Source: Kiloniellaceae bacterium (GTDB lineage Bacteria > Pseudomonadota > Alphaproteobacteria > Kiloniellales > Kiloniellaceae). Taken from it: a stretch of 64,000 nt of DNA. Of this stretch, positions 52,290 through 60,451 are shown piece by piece. Within the stretch, counting starts at the first letter, position 1. Each line of letters opens with the position of its first letter. The notes under the pieces are model-generated. The model saw nothing but the letters and a program-made list of their open reading frames with translations, made no database searches and was not told the origin of the DNA. A program made the translations under genes and the position numbers. The stretch lies in NCBI GenBank assembly GCA_021776195.1, contig JAJFGK010000066.1, positions 10,844-74,843 of the forward strand, given 5' to 3'.

Positions 52290-53266
52290 CAGGGGCCAGC
52301 GGCTTCGTCGGTGCGGCGGTGGTCCGCGCCCTGGCGGCGCGTGGCGAGAGCCTGCGGGTGATGGTCCGCAAGACCAGCCGGCGCGACAACCTGGCCGGTC
52401 TCGAGGCCGAACCGGTCGAGGCCGACCTGAGCGACCCGGCGTCTCTGCGCCGGGCCGTGGCGGGCTGCAGCGCGCTCTATCACGTGGCCGCCGACTATCG
52501 GCTCTGGGCCCGGGATCCGGCGCCGCTCTACCAGATTAACGTCGACGGGACCCTGGCGCTGCTGCGCGCCGCGGGCGAGGCCGGGGTCGGGCGCATGGTC
52601 TATACCAGTTCGGTCGCCACCCTGGGCCAGTACGGCGACGGCCGTCCGGCCGACGAGACCACGCCGGTCACCCTGGCGGCCATGGTAGGCCACTACAAGC
52701 GCTCGAAGTTTCTCGCCGAAGAGGCGGTGCGGCTTCTGGTGGCCGACGAGGGTCTGCCGGTGGTGATCGTGAATCCCTCGACGCCGGTCGGCCCCGGCGA
52801 TATCAAGCCGACCCCCACGGGCCGGGTGATCCTGGAGGCCGCCAGGGGCAAGATGCCGGCCTTTGTCGACACCGGCCTCAATCTGGTCCATGTGGACGAT
52901 GTCGCGGCGGGCCACCTGCTTGCCTTCGACCAGGGCCAGGTCGGCGAGCGCTACATCCTGGGCGGCCAGGATCTCTCCCTGGCGCAGATTCTGGGCGAAA
53001 TCGCCCGCCTGACCGGCGGCCGTCCGCCGCGAATCCGCCTGCCGCGAGGGCCGCTCTACCCGCTGGCCTATGCCGTGGAGGCCTGGGCCCGTCTGGTGCC
53101 CGGCGCGGCCGAGCCGCTCTTGACCGTCGAGGGCCTGAAGATGTCGCGCAAGAAGATGTACTTCAGTCACGAAAAGGCCCGCCGGGACCTGGGCTACCAG
53201 CCCCGGCCCGCGCTGGCCGCGCTCGGCGATGCGATCGACTGGTTCAAAGCCGCCGGGGTCCTGTGA
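52274..53266 (+). CDS. hpnA: Hopanoid-associated sugar epimerase HpnA
   Basis: A 330-residue short-chain (extended SDR) NAD-dependent epimerase-like enzyme. Visible: the Rossmann motif VTGASGFVGAAVVRAL (about 5-20), VYTSSVATLG (catalytic Ser region), and the YxxxK pair in GHYKRSKFLAEE. ALYHVAADYRLWARDP and the C-terminal HVDDVAAGHLLAFDQG, GERYILGGQDLSL are characteristic of HpnA. Its chemical role is not established; it is found with hopanoid genes and may act on a sugar or ribose-derived head group. The start ATG is the last of the 17-bp relay; no classical Shine-Dalgarno is next to it, so translation probably depends on coupling. Confidence 0.93.
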   Translation: MTTLVTGASGFVGAAVVRALAARGESLRVMVRKTSRRDNLAGLEAEPVEADLSDPASLRRAVAGCSALYHVAADYRLWARDPAPLYQINVDGTLALLRAAGEAGVGRMVYTSSVATLGQYGDGRPADETTPVTLAAMVGHYKRSKFLAEEAVRLLVADEGLPVVIVNPSTPVGPGDIKPTPTGRVILEAARGKMPAFVDTGLNLVHVDDVAAGHLLAFDQGQVGERYILGGQDLSLAQILGEIARLTGGRPPRIRLPRGPLYPLAYAVEAWARLVPGAAEPLLTVEGLKMSRKKMYFSHEKARRDLGYQPRPALAALGDAIDWFKAAGVL

Positions 53267-53391
53267 TGGGGCCCCCGTAACGGACAGGCCCGGGTTCGGA
53301 TATCCCACCGATTCACTCAGGTTTTGCGTGCATCGCCGGCCCAGATCGGATAGAGATCAGCGGTTCAGAACTTCAGTCCCGGGAGAGTCTT

Positions 53392-54549
53392 TTGGCGGTT
53401 CCTCTGATACAACAGGCCCGTGTCGGCGCCTACGTCGTTAAGCAACGTCTGCTGGGCCGCAAGCGTTACCCCCTGGTTTTGATGCTGGAGCCGCTGTTCC
53501 GCTGCAATCTGGCCTGTCCAGGCTGCGGCAAGATCGATTATCCCGCGCCGATCCTCAACCAGCGCCTCTCGGTCGAGGACTGTATTCAGGCGGTCGAGGA
53601 GTGCGGCGCCCCGGTGGTCTCGATCCCCGGCGGTGAGCCGCTGATCCATAAGGAAATCGGCGAAATCGTCGCCGCGATCATCAAGCGCAAGCGCTTCGTC
53701 TACCTCTGCACCAACGCCTTGCTGCTGGAAAAGAAGCTCGATCTCTTCACGCCGACCCCCTATCTGACCTTCTCGATCCATCTCGATGGCCTGGAAGAGG
53801 AGCACGACCACGCGGTCGACCAGAAGGGCGTCTTCCAGAAGGCCATCGCGGCGATCAAGCTGGCCCGGGACCGCGGTTTTCGGGTCAACGTCAACTGCAC
53901 CCTCTTCGACGGCGCCGAACCCGACAAGATGGCGAAGTACATGGACTTCGTCCGCGACCTCGGTGTCGAGGGCGTGACCATTTCGCCCGGCTACGCCTAC
54001 GAGCGGGCCCCGGACCAGGAGCATTTCCTCAGCCGGCGGCGCACCAAGGAGCTGTTTCGCGATCTCTTCCGCCGCGGCCAGGGCAAGGGCTGGAAATTCT
54101 CTCAGTCGAGCCTCTTTCTCGACTTCCTGGCCGGCAATCAAAGCTACCACTGCACGCCCTGGAGCAATCCCACCCGCAACGTCTTCGGCTGGCAGCGGCC
54201 TTGCTACCTGCTGAGCGAGGGCTATGTCTCCTCCTTCAAGGAGTTGATGGAAGAAACCGCCTGGGAGACCTACGGCACCGGCAACTACGAGAAGTGCGCC
54301 AACTGCATGGTGCACTGCGGCTACGAGGGAACGGCGGTCGAGGATACGCTGTCGCATCCCTTCAAGGCCCTGAAGGTGGCGCTCAAGGGTGTCGGCACCG
54401 AAGGTCCCATGGCCCCGGAGATCTCCCTGGAGGGCCAGCGGCCGGCGGAGTACGTCTTCGAGGACTTCGTCGCCAAGGCGATGGCCGAAGCCCCCGCCCG
54501 CGCCAACAAGGGCGGCGAAAAGGACGACGCCTCAAGGGCTGCCGAATAG
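53392..54549 (+). CDS. hpnH: Adenosyl-hopene transferase HpnH (radical SAM)
   Basis: A 385-residue radical SAM enzyme that joins a 5'-deoxyadenosyl group to hopene (diploptene), the first step of side-chain extension to bacteriohopanepolyols. The [4Fe-4S] cysteines are CNLACPGC (Cys38, Cys42, Cys45). Also seen: VVSIPGGEPLIHKEI, LCTNALLL, FSIHLDGLEEEHDHAVDQKGVF and the C-terminal GNYEKCANCMVHCGYEGTAV cysteine cluster. The start is TTG at 53392 behind GGGAGAG. It follows hpnA by 125 bases. The last 18 bases overlap the end of hpnG on the opposite strand. Confidence 0.96.
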   Translation: MAVPLIQQARVGAYVVKQRLLGRKRYPLVLMLEPLFRCNLACPGCGKIDYPAPILNQRLSVEDCIQAVEECGAPVVSIPGGEPLIHKEIGEIVAAIIKRKRFVYLCTNALLLEKKLDLFTPTPYLTFSIHLDGLEEEHDHAVDQKGVFQKAIAAIKLARDRGFRVNVNCTLFDGAEPDKMAKYMDFVRDLGVEGVTISPGYAYERAPDQEHFLSRRRTKELFRDLFRRGQGKGWKFSQSSLFLDFLAGNQSYHCTPWSNPTRNVFGWQRPCYLLSEGYVSSFKELMEETAWETYGTGNYEKCANCMVHCGYEGTAVEDTLSHPFKALKVALKGVGTEGPMAPEISLEGQRPAEYVFEDFVAKAMAEAPARANKGGEKDDASRAAE

Positions 54550-55254
54550 CACCGGCGCAATCGGCCCGAGGCCGGCCAGGGCGTTGTGCGCGGCCTGGGA
54601 CCGGTCGCGCAGGCGCCCGAGACGCCCTAAATCCCAAGGCCTGAACGCAAGCCGCGCGGCGACCAAGATCGCTCGCGGCCGGCCCTGTCTGTCGACGCTC
54701 CCATGGACAATAGCCGGCAGGCCGTCGCTCGCTGGATCGGCCACCGCGCGCAGGGCGATGAAGGGGATCTTGGCTCTGTAGGCGACGGCCGCCACCGCGT
54801 GGCTTTCCATGTCCACGGCCAGGGCGTCGCAGAGGCCGTGAAGAGCCGCCTTGGCCGCGGCGGTGGAGAGGATCGAGTCACTGCCCGCCATGCGCCCGCT
54901 GCGAAAGGCCAGGCCCTGGGCCAGGGCAGCCTCGGTCAGCGCCGCGCGCCAGGCTTGGTCGCAGGGCAGGACGTGGTGTTCCGGCGTGAAGAGGCTATCG
55001 GCCAGGACGGTCTGGCCGGTCTCGACCCGGGGGTCGAGACCGCCGGCGATCCCGAAGGACAAGAGACCCCGCGCGCCCTGGTCCAGCAGGCTCTCGGCCA
55101 GCCGTCCGGCCCGCGCGGCCGACGCGCCGGCGCAGACCACCAGAGGCCGGCGGTCGGCGGGCAGCCCGTCCCGGGCCAGATCCTCGACGATTCGGGTTTC
55201 GGAGGCGAGGCCGGTGACAACCCCGACCGGGTAGCGCCCGACGCCGGGAGGCAT
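54532..55254 (-). CDS. hpnG: Hopanoid-associated nucleoside phosphorylase HpnG
   Basis: A 240-residue phosphorylase of the MTA/SAH nucleosidase-PNP fold that removes adenine from adenosylhopane, giving the ribosyl hopane intermediate. Seen: LVVCAGASAARAGRLAESLLDQGARGLLSFGIAGGLDP, TPEHHVLPCDQ, LAVDMESHAVAAVAYRAKIPFIALRAVADPA (the VDMES purine/ribose motif). ATG at 55254 overlaps the shc stop codon (TGATG), so the two are coupled. HpnG acts right after HpnH, whose gene converges on it with an 18-base overlap of coding ends. Confidence 0.92.
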   Translation of the reverse strand: MPPGVGRYPVGVVTGLASETRIVEDLARDGLPADRRPLVVCAGASAARAGRLAESLLDQGARGLLSFGIAGGLDPRVETGQTVLADSLFTPEHHVLPCDQAWRAALTEAALAQGLAFRSGRMAGSDSILSTAAAKAALHGLCDALAVDMESHAVAAVAYRAKIPFIALRAVADPASDGLPAIVHGSVDRQGRPRAILVAARLAFRPWDLGRLGRLRDRSQAAHNALAGLGPIAPVLFGSP

Positions 55255-57200
55255 CACATGCCGTGGGCGACGTGCTTGGAGTTGGAGCGCATCAGATTGC
55301 GGTAGCGCGACAGGGCAAAGAGCGGGAAGTAGGCGGAATAGCCGTGATAGTTCAGGTAGAAGACCCGCGGAAAACCGGTGCCTGTCCAGTGCTTTTCCTG
55401 CCAGCGGGCACCGTCGCGCGGCACCGAGCGCAGGTAGGCGACGCCGTTCTGCACGGCCTCGCACTCGACATCGCCCGCCGCCATCAGGCCGAGCAGGGCC
55501 CAGGAGGTCTGCGACGGCGTCGAGAAATCGGCCTTCTCCTCGCGCCTCTCGTCGTGATAGGTGGCGCAGCCCTCGCCCCAGCCGCCATCCTCTCGCTGCT
55601 GCGCCTTCAGCCAGGTGACGGCTTCTTGGATGTAGGGCTGCGACATGTCCTCGCCGGCGGCGTTCAAGGCCGAGAGGGCCGACCAGGTGCCGTAGACGTA
55701 GTTGACGCCCCAACGGCCATACCAGGACCCGTCGCGCTGCTGGTGGCGCTTGATGAAGTTGACGGCCTTTGCCGCGGCGGGATGCTCGCGGCCATAGCCC
55801 AACTCGGCCAGCATCGAAAGGCAGCGCGCGGTGACGTCGACGGTCGGCGGGTCGAGCAGCGCCCCATGGTCGGCGAAGGGGATATGGTTCAGGTAGGAAT
55901 GGGTGTTCTCCGGCTCGAAGGCACCCCAGCCGCCGTCGCTCGACTGCATGCCGATGATCCAATCGGTGGCGCGCCGAATCGCCGCCTCGGCCTGGGGATC
56001 CCCGGCGCGGGCCAGGGCCATGACCACCACGGCGGTGTCGTCGACATCCGGGTAGTGGTCGTTGTTGTACTGGAACGCCCAGCCGCTCGGCTTCAGGTCG
56101 GGGCGGCGGACCTGCCAATCGCCCTTGGTCTCGGTGATCTCCCGGTCCAGCAGCCAGCTCTGCGCGCGCTGCCAGGAGGGGTCGTCCTTGTCCATGCCGC
56201 TTTCCTTCAGGGCATGGAGGCCCAGGCAGGTGTCCCAGACCGGCGACTGGCAGGGCTGGCAATAGGCCTCGTCCGGCCCGCGCTCGACCAGCAGCTTATC
56301 GATCGCGCGCTTGGCGGCGACGAACTCGGGATGATCGCGGTCATATCCCAGAGTGGCGAAGGCCATGACCGTGTTGGCCATGGCCGGAAAAATTCCACCC
56401 AGGCCGTCCTCGCCGTTCAGACGCTCCGAGATGAAGGCGACAGCGGCGTTCAGGGCCTTTGCCTTCTGGATCTTCGAGAGCACCGGCTCGGCCATCTGCA
56501 GCAACTTGTCGAGGCCGACGAAGAGGCTGCCGAGGGAGGAGCGGGTGGCGTTCATCGGGTACTTGGCCACATCGGCCGGGACCACGAAAAGCTCCTCGAT
56601 GGTCACGCCGCGCGGATTGACCGCCTTGGCCTTCAGGTGTTGCAGGATGAGCAGCGGTACCAGCACCGTGCGCGACCAGTAGGAAACCTTCGAGAGGTGG
56701 AAGGGGAACCAGACCGGCAGCAGCATCAACTGCAGCGGCATGACCGGAACCGCGCGCCAGGGCACATGGCCGAACAGCGCCATGGCAAAGCGCGTGAAGA
56801 CATTGGCCTGGGCGGCGCCGCCGACCGCCAGAATGGCTTGGCGCGCACGAACCATATGCGGCGCTTCGGTGTCGTCGCCGGCCAGCTTCAGGGCCCAGTA
56901 GGCCTTCACCGAAGCCGAAATGTTGATTTCGCCGGCGTGGAACAGGGCCCAGCCGCCGTGATCGCACTGAATGCTGCGCAATGAGTTGGCCAGTTTGGGC
57001 TCGAGCCGTGCGTAGTCGCCCTCGAGATCGCCCAGAAAGTGGTGCAGGAAGATGTACTCGGACGTGATGGTGGCGTCCGGCTCCAGCTCGAACAGCCACT
57101 CGCCATTCTCGCCCTGAAGCTGTTCGAATTCCTTGCGTGCGTCCTCGATCTCGAGATCGAGCTCTGCCATCTGATCAGTGTCGCTCGCGGCGGCATCCAT
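55254..57200 (-). CDS. shc: Squalene-hopene cyclase
   Basis: A 648-residue monotopic membrane enzyme cyclising squalene to hopene/hopanol. The catalytic acid motif is DVDDTA (Asp385-Ala390), and several QW repeats can be read (DGGWGAFEPE, DGSWYGRWGV, DGGWGEGC, PSQTSWALLGLMAAG). SVWDTCLGL-like SPVWDTCLGLHAL and CYPCQSP-like YCQPCQSPVWD match the family. The conserved end GFPRVFYLNYHGYSAYFPLFALSRYRNL is present. The ATG at 57200 follows AGAGGAAAG. The longer frame upstream runs into hpnE and is not used. An 86-base spacer separates it from hpnE. Confidence 0.97.
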   Translation of the reverse strand: MDAAASDTDQMAELDLEIEDARKEFEQLQGENGEWLFELEPDATITSEYIFLHHFLGDLEGDYARLEPKLANSLRSIQCDHGGWALFHAGEINISASVKAYWALKLAGDDTEAPHMVRARQAILAVGGAAQANVFTRFAMALFGHVPWRAVPVMPLQLMLLPVWFPFHLSKVSYWSRTVLVPLLILQHLKAKAVNPRGVTIEELFVVPADVAKYPMNATRSSLGSLFVGLDKLLQMAEPVLSKIQKAKALNAAVAFISERLNGEDGLGGIFPAMANTVMAFATLGYDRDHPEFVAAKRAIDKLLVERGPDEAYCQPCQSPVWDTCLGLHALKESGMDKDDPSWQRAQSWLLDREITETKGDWQVRRPDLKPSGWAFQYNNDHYPDVDDTAVVVMALARAGDPQAEAAIRRATDWIIGMQSSDGGWGAFEPENTHSYLNHIPFADHGALLDPPTVDVTARCLSMLAELGYGREHPAAAKAVNFIKRHQQRDGSWYGRWGVNYVYGTWSALSALNAAGEDMSQPYIQEAVTWLKAQQREDGGWGEGCATYHDERREEKADFSTPSQTSWALLGLMAAGDVECEAVQNGVAYLRSVPRDGARWQEKHWTGTGFPRVFYLNYHGYSAYFPLFALSRYRNLMRSNSKHVAHGM

Positions 57201-57286
57201 CGGTGGTCTTTCCTCTTGTCGGCACTGGCGACTCGCTAGGGTCACCGATATAGAAAAACGGTTGGTCGCTGTCAAATCAAGGGCTG

Positions 57287-58573
57287 TTACGACAATGAGA
57301 TACGCCGTGATAGCGCTGCCGCCGCCTGTTGCCCGGAAGCCACAGCGGATTCTATCGTCGCGGGAAACCCGGTGTCGGTCCAATCGCCGGCCAGGGCCAG
57401 ATTGCGCCAAGTCGTCGTGGCGCCGGGGCGCTGGGCCAGGGCCTCGGGCGTTTGGGCGAAGGTGGCGCGTTTTTCCTTGATGATGCGGATCGGCGGCAGG
57501 GCCGAGGGCGGGCCGGGGGGCAGGCCCAGGGCGTCGGCGGTTTCGCCCCAGAAGACCCGGGCCAGCTCCTCGTTGGGGCGGGCCGCCAGGGCATCGGCGG
57601 CGCTGACCGTCAGGCTCACCGTCCGGCCGCGCAAAAACAGCCAATGAGCGGTGCAGCCGATCAGGCCCAGCAAGGGGCTGTCCCGCGGCGGCGGTGTGGT
57701 CGGCGTGGCGCCCTCGGGAAGTAGAATATGGGCATTCACGATGGCTCTGTGGTCTTGCGGCACCGCGAGCCCGGGCAACAGATCGGCAGCGCCCCAGGGT
57801 GGTAGCGCCACGACCAGGGCGTCGCCCTCTTCCACCATGATCTCGCCCTCGCCGGTCCAGAGGGCGCGGACCCGGTCTTCCTGGAAGGTGAGGGCGCGGA
57901 CCCGCTTGTTGAGCAGGATGTCGACTTCGCGGGACCGGAGCAGGGCAAGGGCCGGCTCGACCAGGCTGGCGGCCAGACTCTCGCGCGCGATCAGAGGCCG
58001 GCAGGCGGCCTCGCCCTTGAAGAAGGTTTCCCGGACCACGCGCCAGAGCAGTTGCGCCGAGGCTTCCTCCGGCGCGGTGTTGAGGGCGGCCACCGTCAGC
58101 GGCTCCCAGAAGCGGTGCCACAGGGCTCCGTCGCGCCGCAGGCAGTCGCCGACCCGCTGCCCGGGCCCGGCGCGCAAAAGTGCCAGGGCGCCCAGATAGT
58201 CGCCGACGCGGCTGCCCGGGACCCGGCGCGCCGGATCGAGCAGCCACCAGGGAATCCGGCCCCTGCCGGGTCGCAGGGTCCAGCGTTCGCCGCTGCCGGC
58301 ATCGTAGAACGGATAGCAGGCCCGCGCCGGCCCGATCAGCGTGTCCGTCGCGCCGATCTTGCCCAGATAGGCAAGCACCGCCCGGTTGCCGCTCATCATC
58401 AGGTGATTGCCGTTGTCGATAACCTGTTCGAGCTTGTTGTCGTAGTAGGACCGGCAGCGCCCGCCGGCCTGGTCTGCGGCCTCGTAAAGCCGCACCCGGT
58501 GTCCGCCTTCGCTCAAGTCGACGGCGGCGGCGAGCCCGGCCAGGCCGCCGCCGACCACGTGGATGATCGCCAT
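57287..58573 (-). CDS. hpnE: Squalene-forming flavoprotein HpnE
   Basis: A 428-residue amine-oxidase-like flavoprotein that reduces hydroxysqualene to squalene, the last step of the HpnCDE route. The FAD motif VVGGGLAGLAAAVDLSEGGHRVRLYEA (about 6-32) is followed by GGRCRSYYDN, IDNGNHLMMSGNRAVLAYL, and the C-terminal LALAGDWTDTGFPATIESAVASGQQAA. These are characteristic of the squalene-associated desaturase-like HpnE. The ATG at 58573 lies 11 bases after hpnD. Confidence 0.95.
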   Translation of the reverse strand: MAIIHVVGGGLAGLAAAVDLSEGGHRVRLYEAADQAGGRCRSYYDNKLEQVIDNGNHLMMSGNRAVLAYLGKIGATDTLIGPARACYPFYDAGSGERWTLRPGRGRIPWWLLDPARRVPGSRVGDYLGALALLRAGPGQRVGDCLRRDGALWHRFWEPLTVAALNTAPEEASAQLLWRVVRETFFKGEAACRPLIARESLAASLVEPALALLRSREVDILLNKRVRALTFQEDRVRALWTGEGEIMVEEGDALVVALPPWGAADLLPGLAVPQDHRAIVNAHILLPEGATPTTPPPRDSPLLGLIGCTAHWLFLRGRTVSLTVSAADALAARPNEELARVFWGETADALGLPPGPPSALPPIRIIKEKRATFAQTPEALAQRPGATTTWRNLALAGDWTDTGFPATIESAVASGQQAAAALSRRISLS

Positions 58574-58584
58574 GACCGCGGCGC

Positions 58585-59535
58585 CTACAGCAGGCCGTAA
58601 CGCAGCGCAACCCAAAGCTTCTCCAGCTTGGGCACCGAGACGCGCCGGGTCGGGTCGGCCCAGTCGGCGGCGATCAGACGATCGAGAATCCGGGCATAGG
58701 CCTCCAGCATGACTCTTGCCGGACGCAGGGCGCGCCGGTCGCACTGGGCGATCAGGCTTCGCGCCAGGTCGAAGCGTTCCCGCGCCGTGGCCGCCAGGGG
58801 CCGGCAGACCTCGCGCAGGCGCGAAGCGCGCAAGACCTCATCCGGGGGCAGGCCGGCGAGGCCCTGGGCCGTCAGAAGCTCGCTCGGCAGGTAGAGCCGG
58901 CCGCGCTCGGCATCCTCGGCGATGTCGCGCAGGATGTTGGTGAGCTGCAGGGCCTCGCCCTGGATCACCGCCAGGTTCAAGGCCGCCGGGCGGGCATCGC
59001 CGAAGACATGGACCGACAGCATGCCGACCGCGCCGGCGACCCGGCGGCAATACAGCAGCAAGTCTTCCGTGGTCAGCGCCGCGGTCCCCTCGCCGGTCTC
59101 GCCCTGCTCGTCCAGCTGGGCATCCATGGTCATGCCCTCGATCACCGCGATGAACTCGTCCTTCGGGAGTTCGTAGTCCCGCACCGCTCGCAGCAGGGCG
59201 ACCGTGACGGGATTGACCGGGTTGCCGGCGTAGAGCGCTTCGATCTCGCCGCGCCAGGCCTCGAGATCGCGCCGCTTGTCGGCCAGGGGCCCCACCCGAT
59301 CGGCGATGTCGTCGACCTCGCGGCAGAAAGCATAGACCGCGAACATCGCCTCGCGGCGGTCCTGCGGCAACAGGCGCATGGCCCAGAAGAAGGAGGACCG
59401 CGAGGCGGAGACGATCCGTCCGACATGGGCCTTGGCCTCGGCCAGACTGGGCGGGGCTTGATCCGGGCTCGCCTGAATTGAGGTGCCCTGATTTGGAGCG
59501 GCCAGGTCGGGGACGGGGGTTGATTGCAGGGACAA
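58585..59535 (-). CDS. hpnD: Presqualene diphosphate synthase HpnD
   Basis: A 316-residue head-to-head prenyl synthase that condenses two farnesyl diphosphates to presqualene diphosphate. Both aspartate-rich substrate motifs are present: FCREVDDIADRVG and LQLTNILRDIAEDAERGRLYLP, together with YCRRVAGAVGMLSVHVFG. That combination separates HpnD from HpnC. The start is a TTG at 59535 (GAGAG upstream), giving about 30 extra residues before the family-typical SLAEAKAHV; a later start cannot be excluded. The gene begins 10 bases after hpnC. Confidence 0.95.
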   Translation of the reverse strand: MSLQSTPVPDLAAPNQGTSIQASPDQAPPSLAEAKAHVGRIVSASRSSFFWAMRLLPQDRREAMFAVYAFCREVDDIADRVGPLADKRRDLEAWRGEIEALYAGNPVNPVTVALLRAVRDYELPKDEFIAVIEGMTMDAQLDEQGETGEGTAALTTEDLLLYCRRVAGAVGMLSVHVFGDARPAALNLAVIQGEALQLTNILRDIAEDAERGRLYLPSELLTAQGLAGLPPDEVLRASRLREVCRPLAATARERFDLARSLIAQCDRRALRPARVMLEAYARILDRLIAADWADPTRRVSVPKLEKLWVALRYGLL

Positions 59536-59545
59536 GGCGGCTCTC

Positions 59546-60442
59546 TCAGCGCTCGGGGGCCGGGACCGGGGCCGGCCCGGGCCGCCCCCCGGTCAAGCGG
59601 GCCAGCAGGACGGCCGCGATGCCGGTGAGGCCGCAGAAGACGAAATCGAATTTGCTGAGCGCGATCCGGCGGGCCAGGGGGTCACCCTGTTTCAGGCGCC
59701 GGGTCAGCCGGTCGGCCAGACGCACGATAATGGCGGATTCCATGGCCAGGCGGGTCGAGCGCAACTGGCCCGGCAGCTCGCGGGCCGTGCTCATCAGGTC
59801 GTCCACGCCCTCCAGGCAGCGGTCGAGCACCCGGCGCAAACCGGGCGGGCTATGGCGATCCTGGAGGACGGCGACGGTCAGGCCCTCGGCGGCGAGCCAG
59901 GGCTCCGGCAGGTAGACGCGGTCCAGGTCGCGGTGGTCCTCCTGGCAGTCCTGCAGGTGATTGAGCACCTGGAGCGCCGAGCAGAGCGCATCCGAGGCAG
60001 GGTAGCCGGCCTTGTCCTCCCCGTGCAGGTCGAGCAGGTAGCGCCCCACCGGGTTGGCTGAGCGGTCGCAGTAGGAGAGCAGGTCGGCCCAGTCCTGATA
60101 ACGCGACTTCACCGCGTCCTGCTGGAAGGCGTCGATCAGGTCGAGGCCGTGCCGGCCGGTGATGCCGCGGGCCGCCAGGCTGTCGCGCAGGGCCGTCGCG
60201 GTGGCCAGGGCCGGGTCGTCGGCGGCGGGGTCCTGGAGGGCGGCGGCGAACTGATCCAGGCGGGCGATCTTGTCGTCGGGGGCCAGATCCGGGTTGTCGG
60301 CGATATCGTCGATCGCCCGCGCGAAGCGATAGAAGATCGCCACATGAGGCCGCAGCGCGGCGGGCAGGAGGAGCGAGCCGACGGGAAAATTCTCGTCCTT
60401 GGCGCCCTTGCCCGAAGGGGTTTCGATGGTCTGGCCGGTCAT
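59546..60442 (-). CDS. hpnC: Hydroxysqualene synthase HpnC
   Basis: A 298-residue prenyl-synthase-fold enzyme that converts presqualene diphosphate to hydroxysqualene. Motifs: HVAIFYRFARAIDDIADNPDL (first aspartate-rich motif), DAFQQDAVKSRYQDWADLLSYCDRSANPVGRYLLDLHG, and LQVLNHLQDCQEDHRDLDRVYLPE (second motif, with QDCQEDH in place of the HpnD sequence), which mark HpnC. A hydrophobic C-terminus (FVFCGLTGIAAVLLARL) may attach it to the membrane. It begins 9 bases after hpnB, consistent with one operon. Confidence 0.95.
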   Translation of the reverse strand: MTGQTIETPSGKGAKDENFPVGSLLLPAALRPHVAIFYRFARAIDDIADNPDLAPDDKIARLDQFAAALQDPAADDPALATATALRDSLAARGITGRHGLDLIDAFQQDAVKSRYQDWADLLSYCDRSANPVGRYLLDLHGEDKAGYPASDALCSALQVLNHLQDCQEDHRDLDRVYLPEPWLAAEGLTVAVLQDRHSPPGLRRVLDRCLEGVDDLMSTARELPGQLRSTRLAMESAIIVRLADRLTRRLKQGDPLARRIALSKFDFVFCGLTGIAAVLLARLTGGRPGPAPVPAPER

Positions 60443-60451
60443 GGTTGCACC

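Noticed and set aside
55254..58610. A single 1118-codon reading that would fuse shc with upstream sequence
   Set aside because: The upstream part is a shadow of hpnE; a clean start with a ribosome site at 57200 gives the normal cyclase length.
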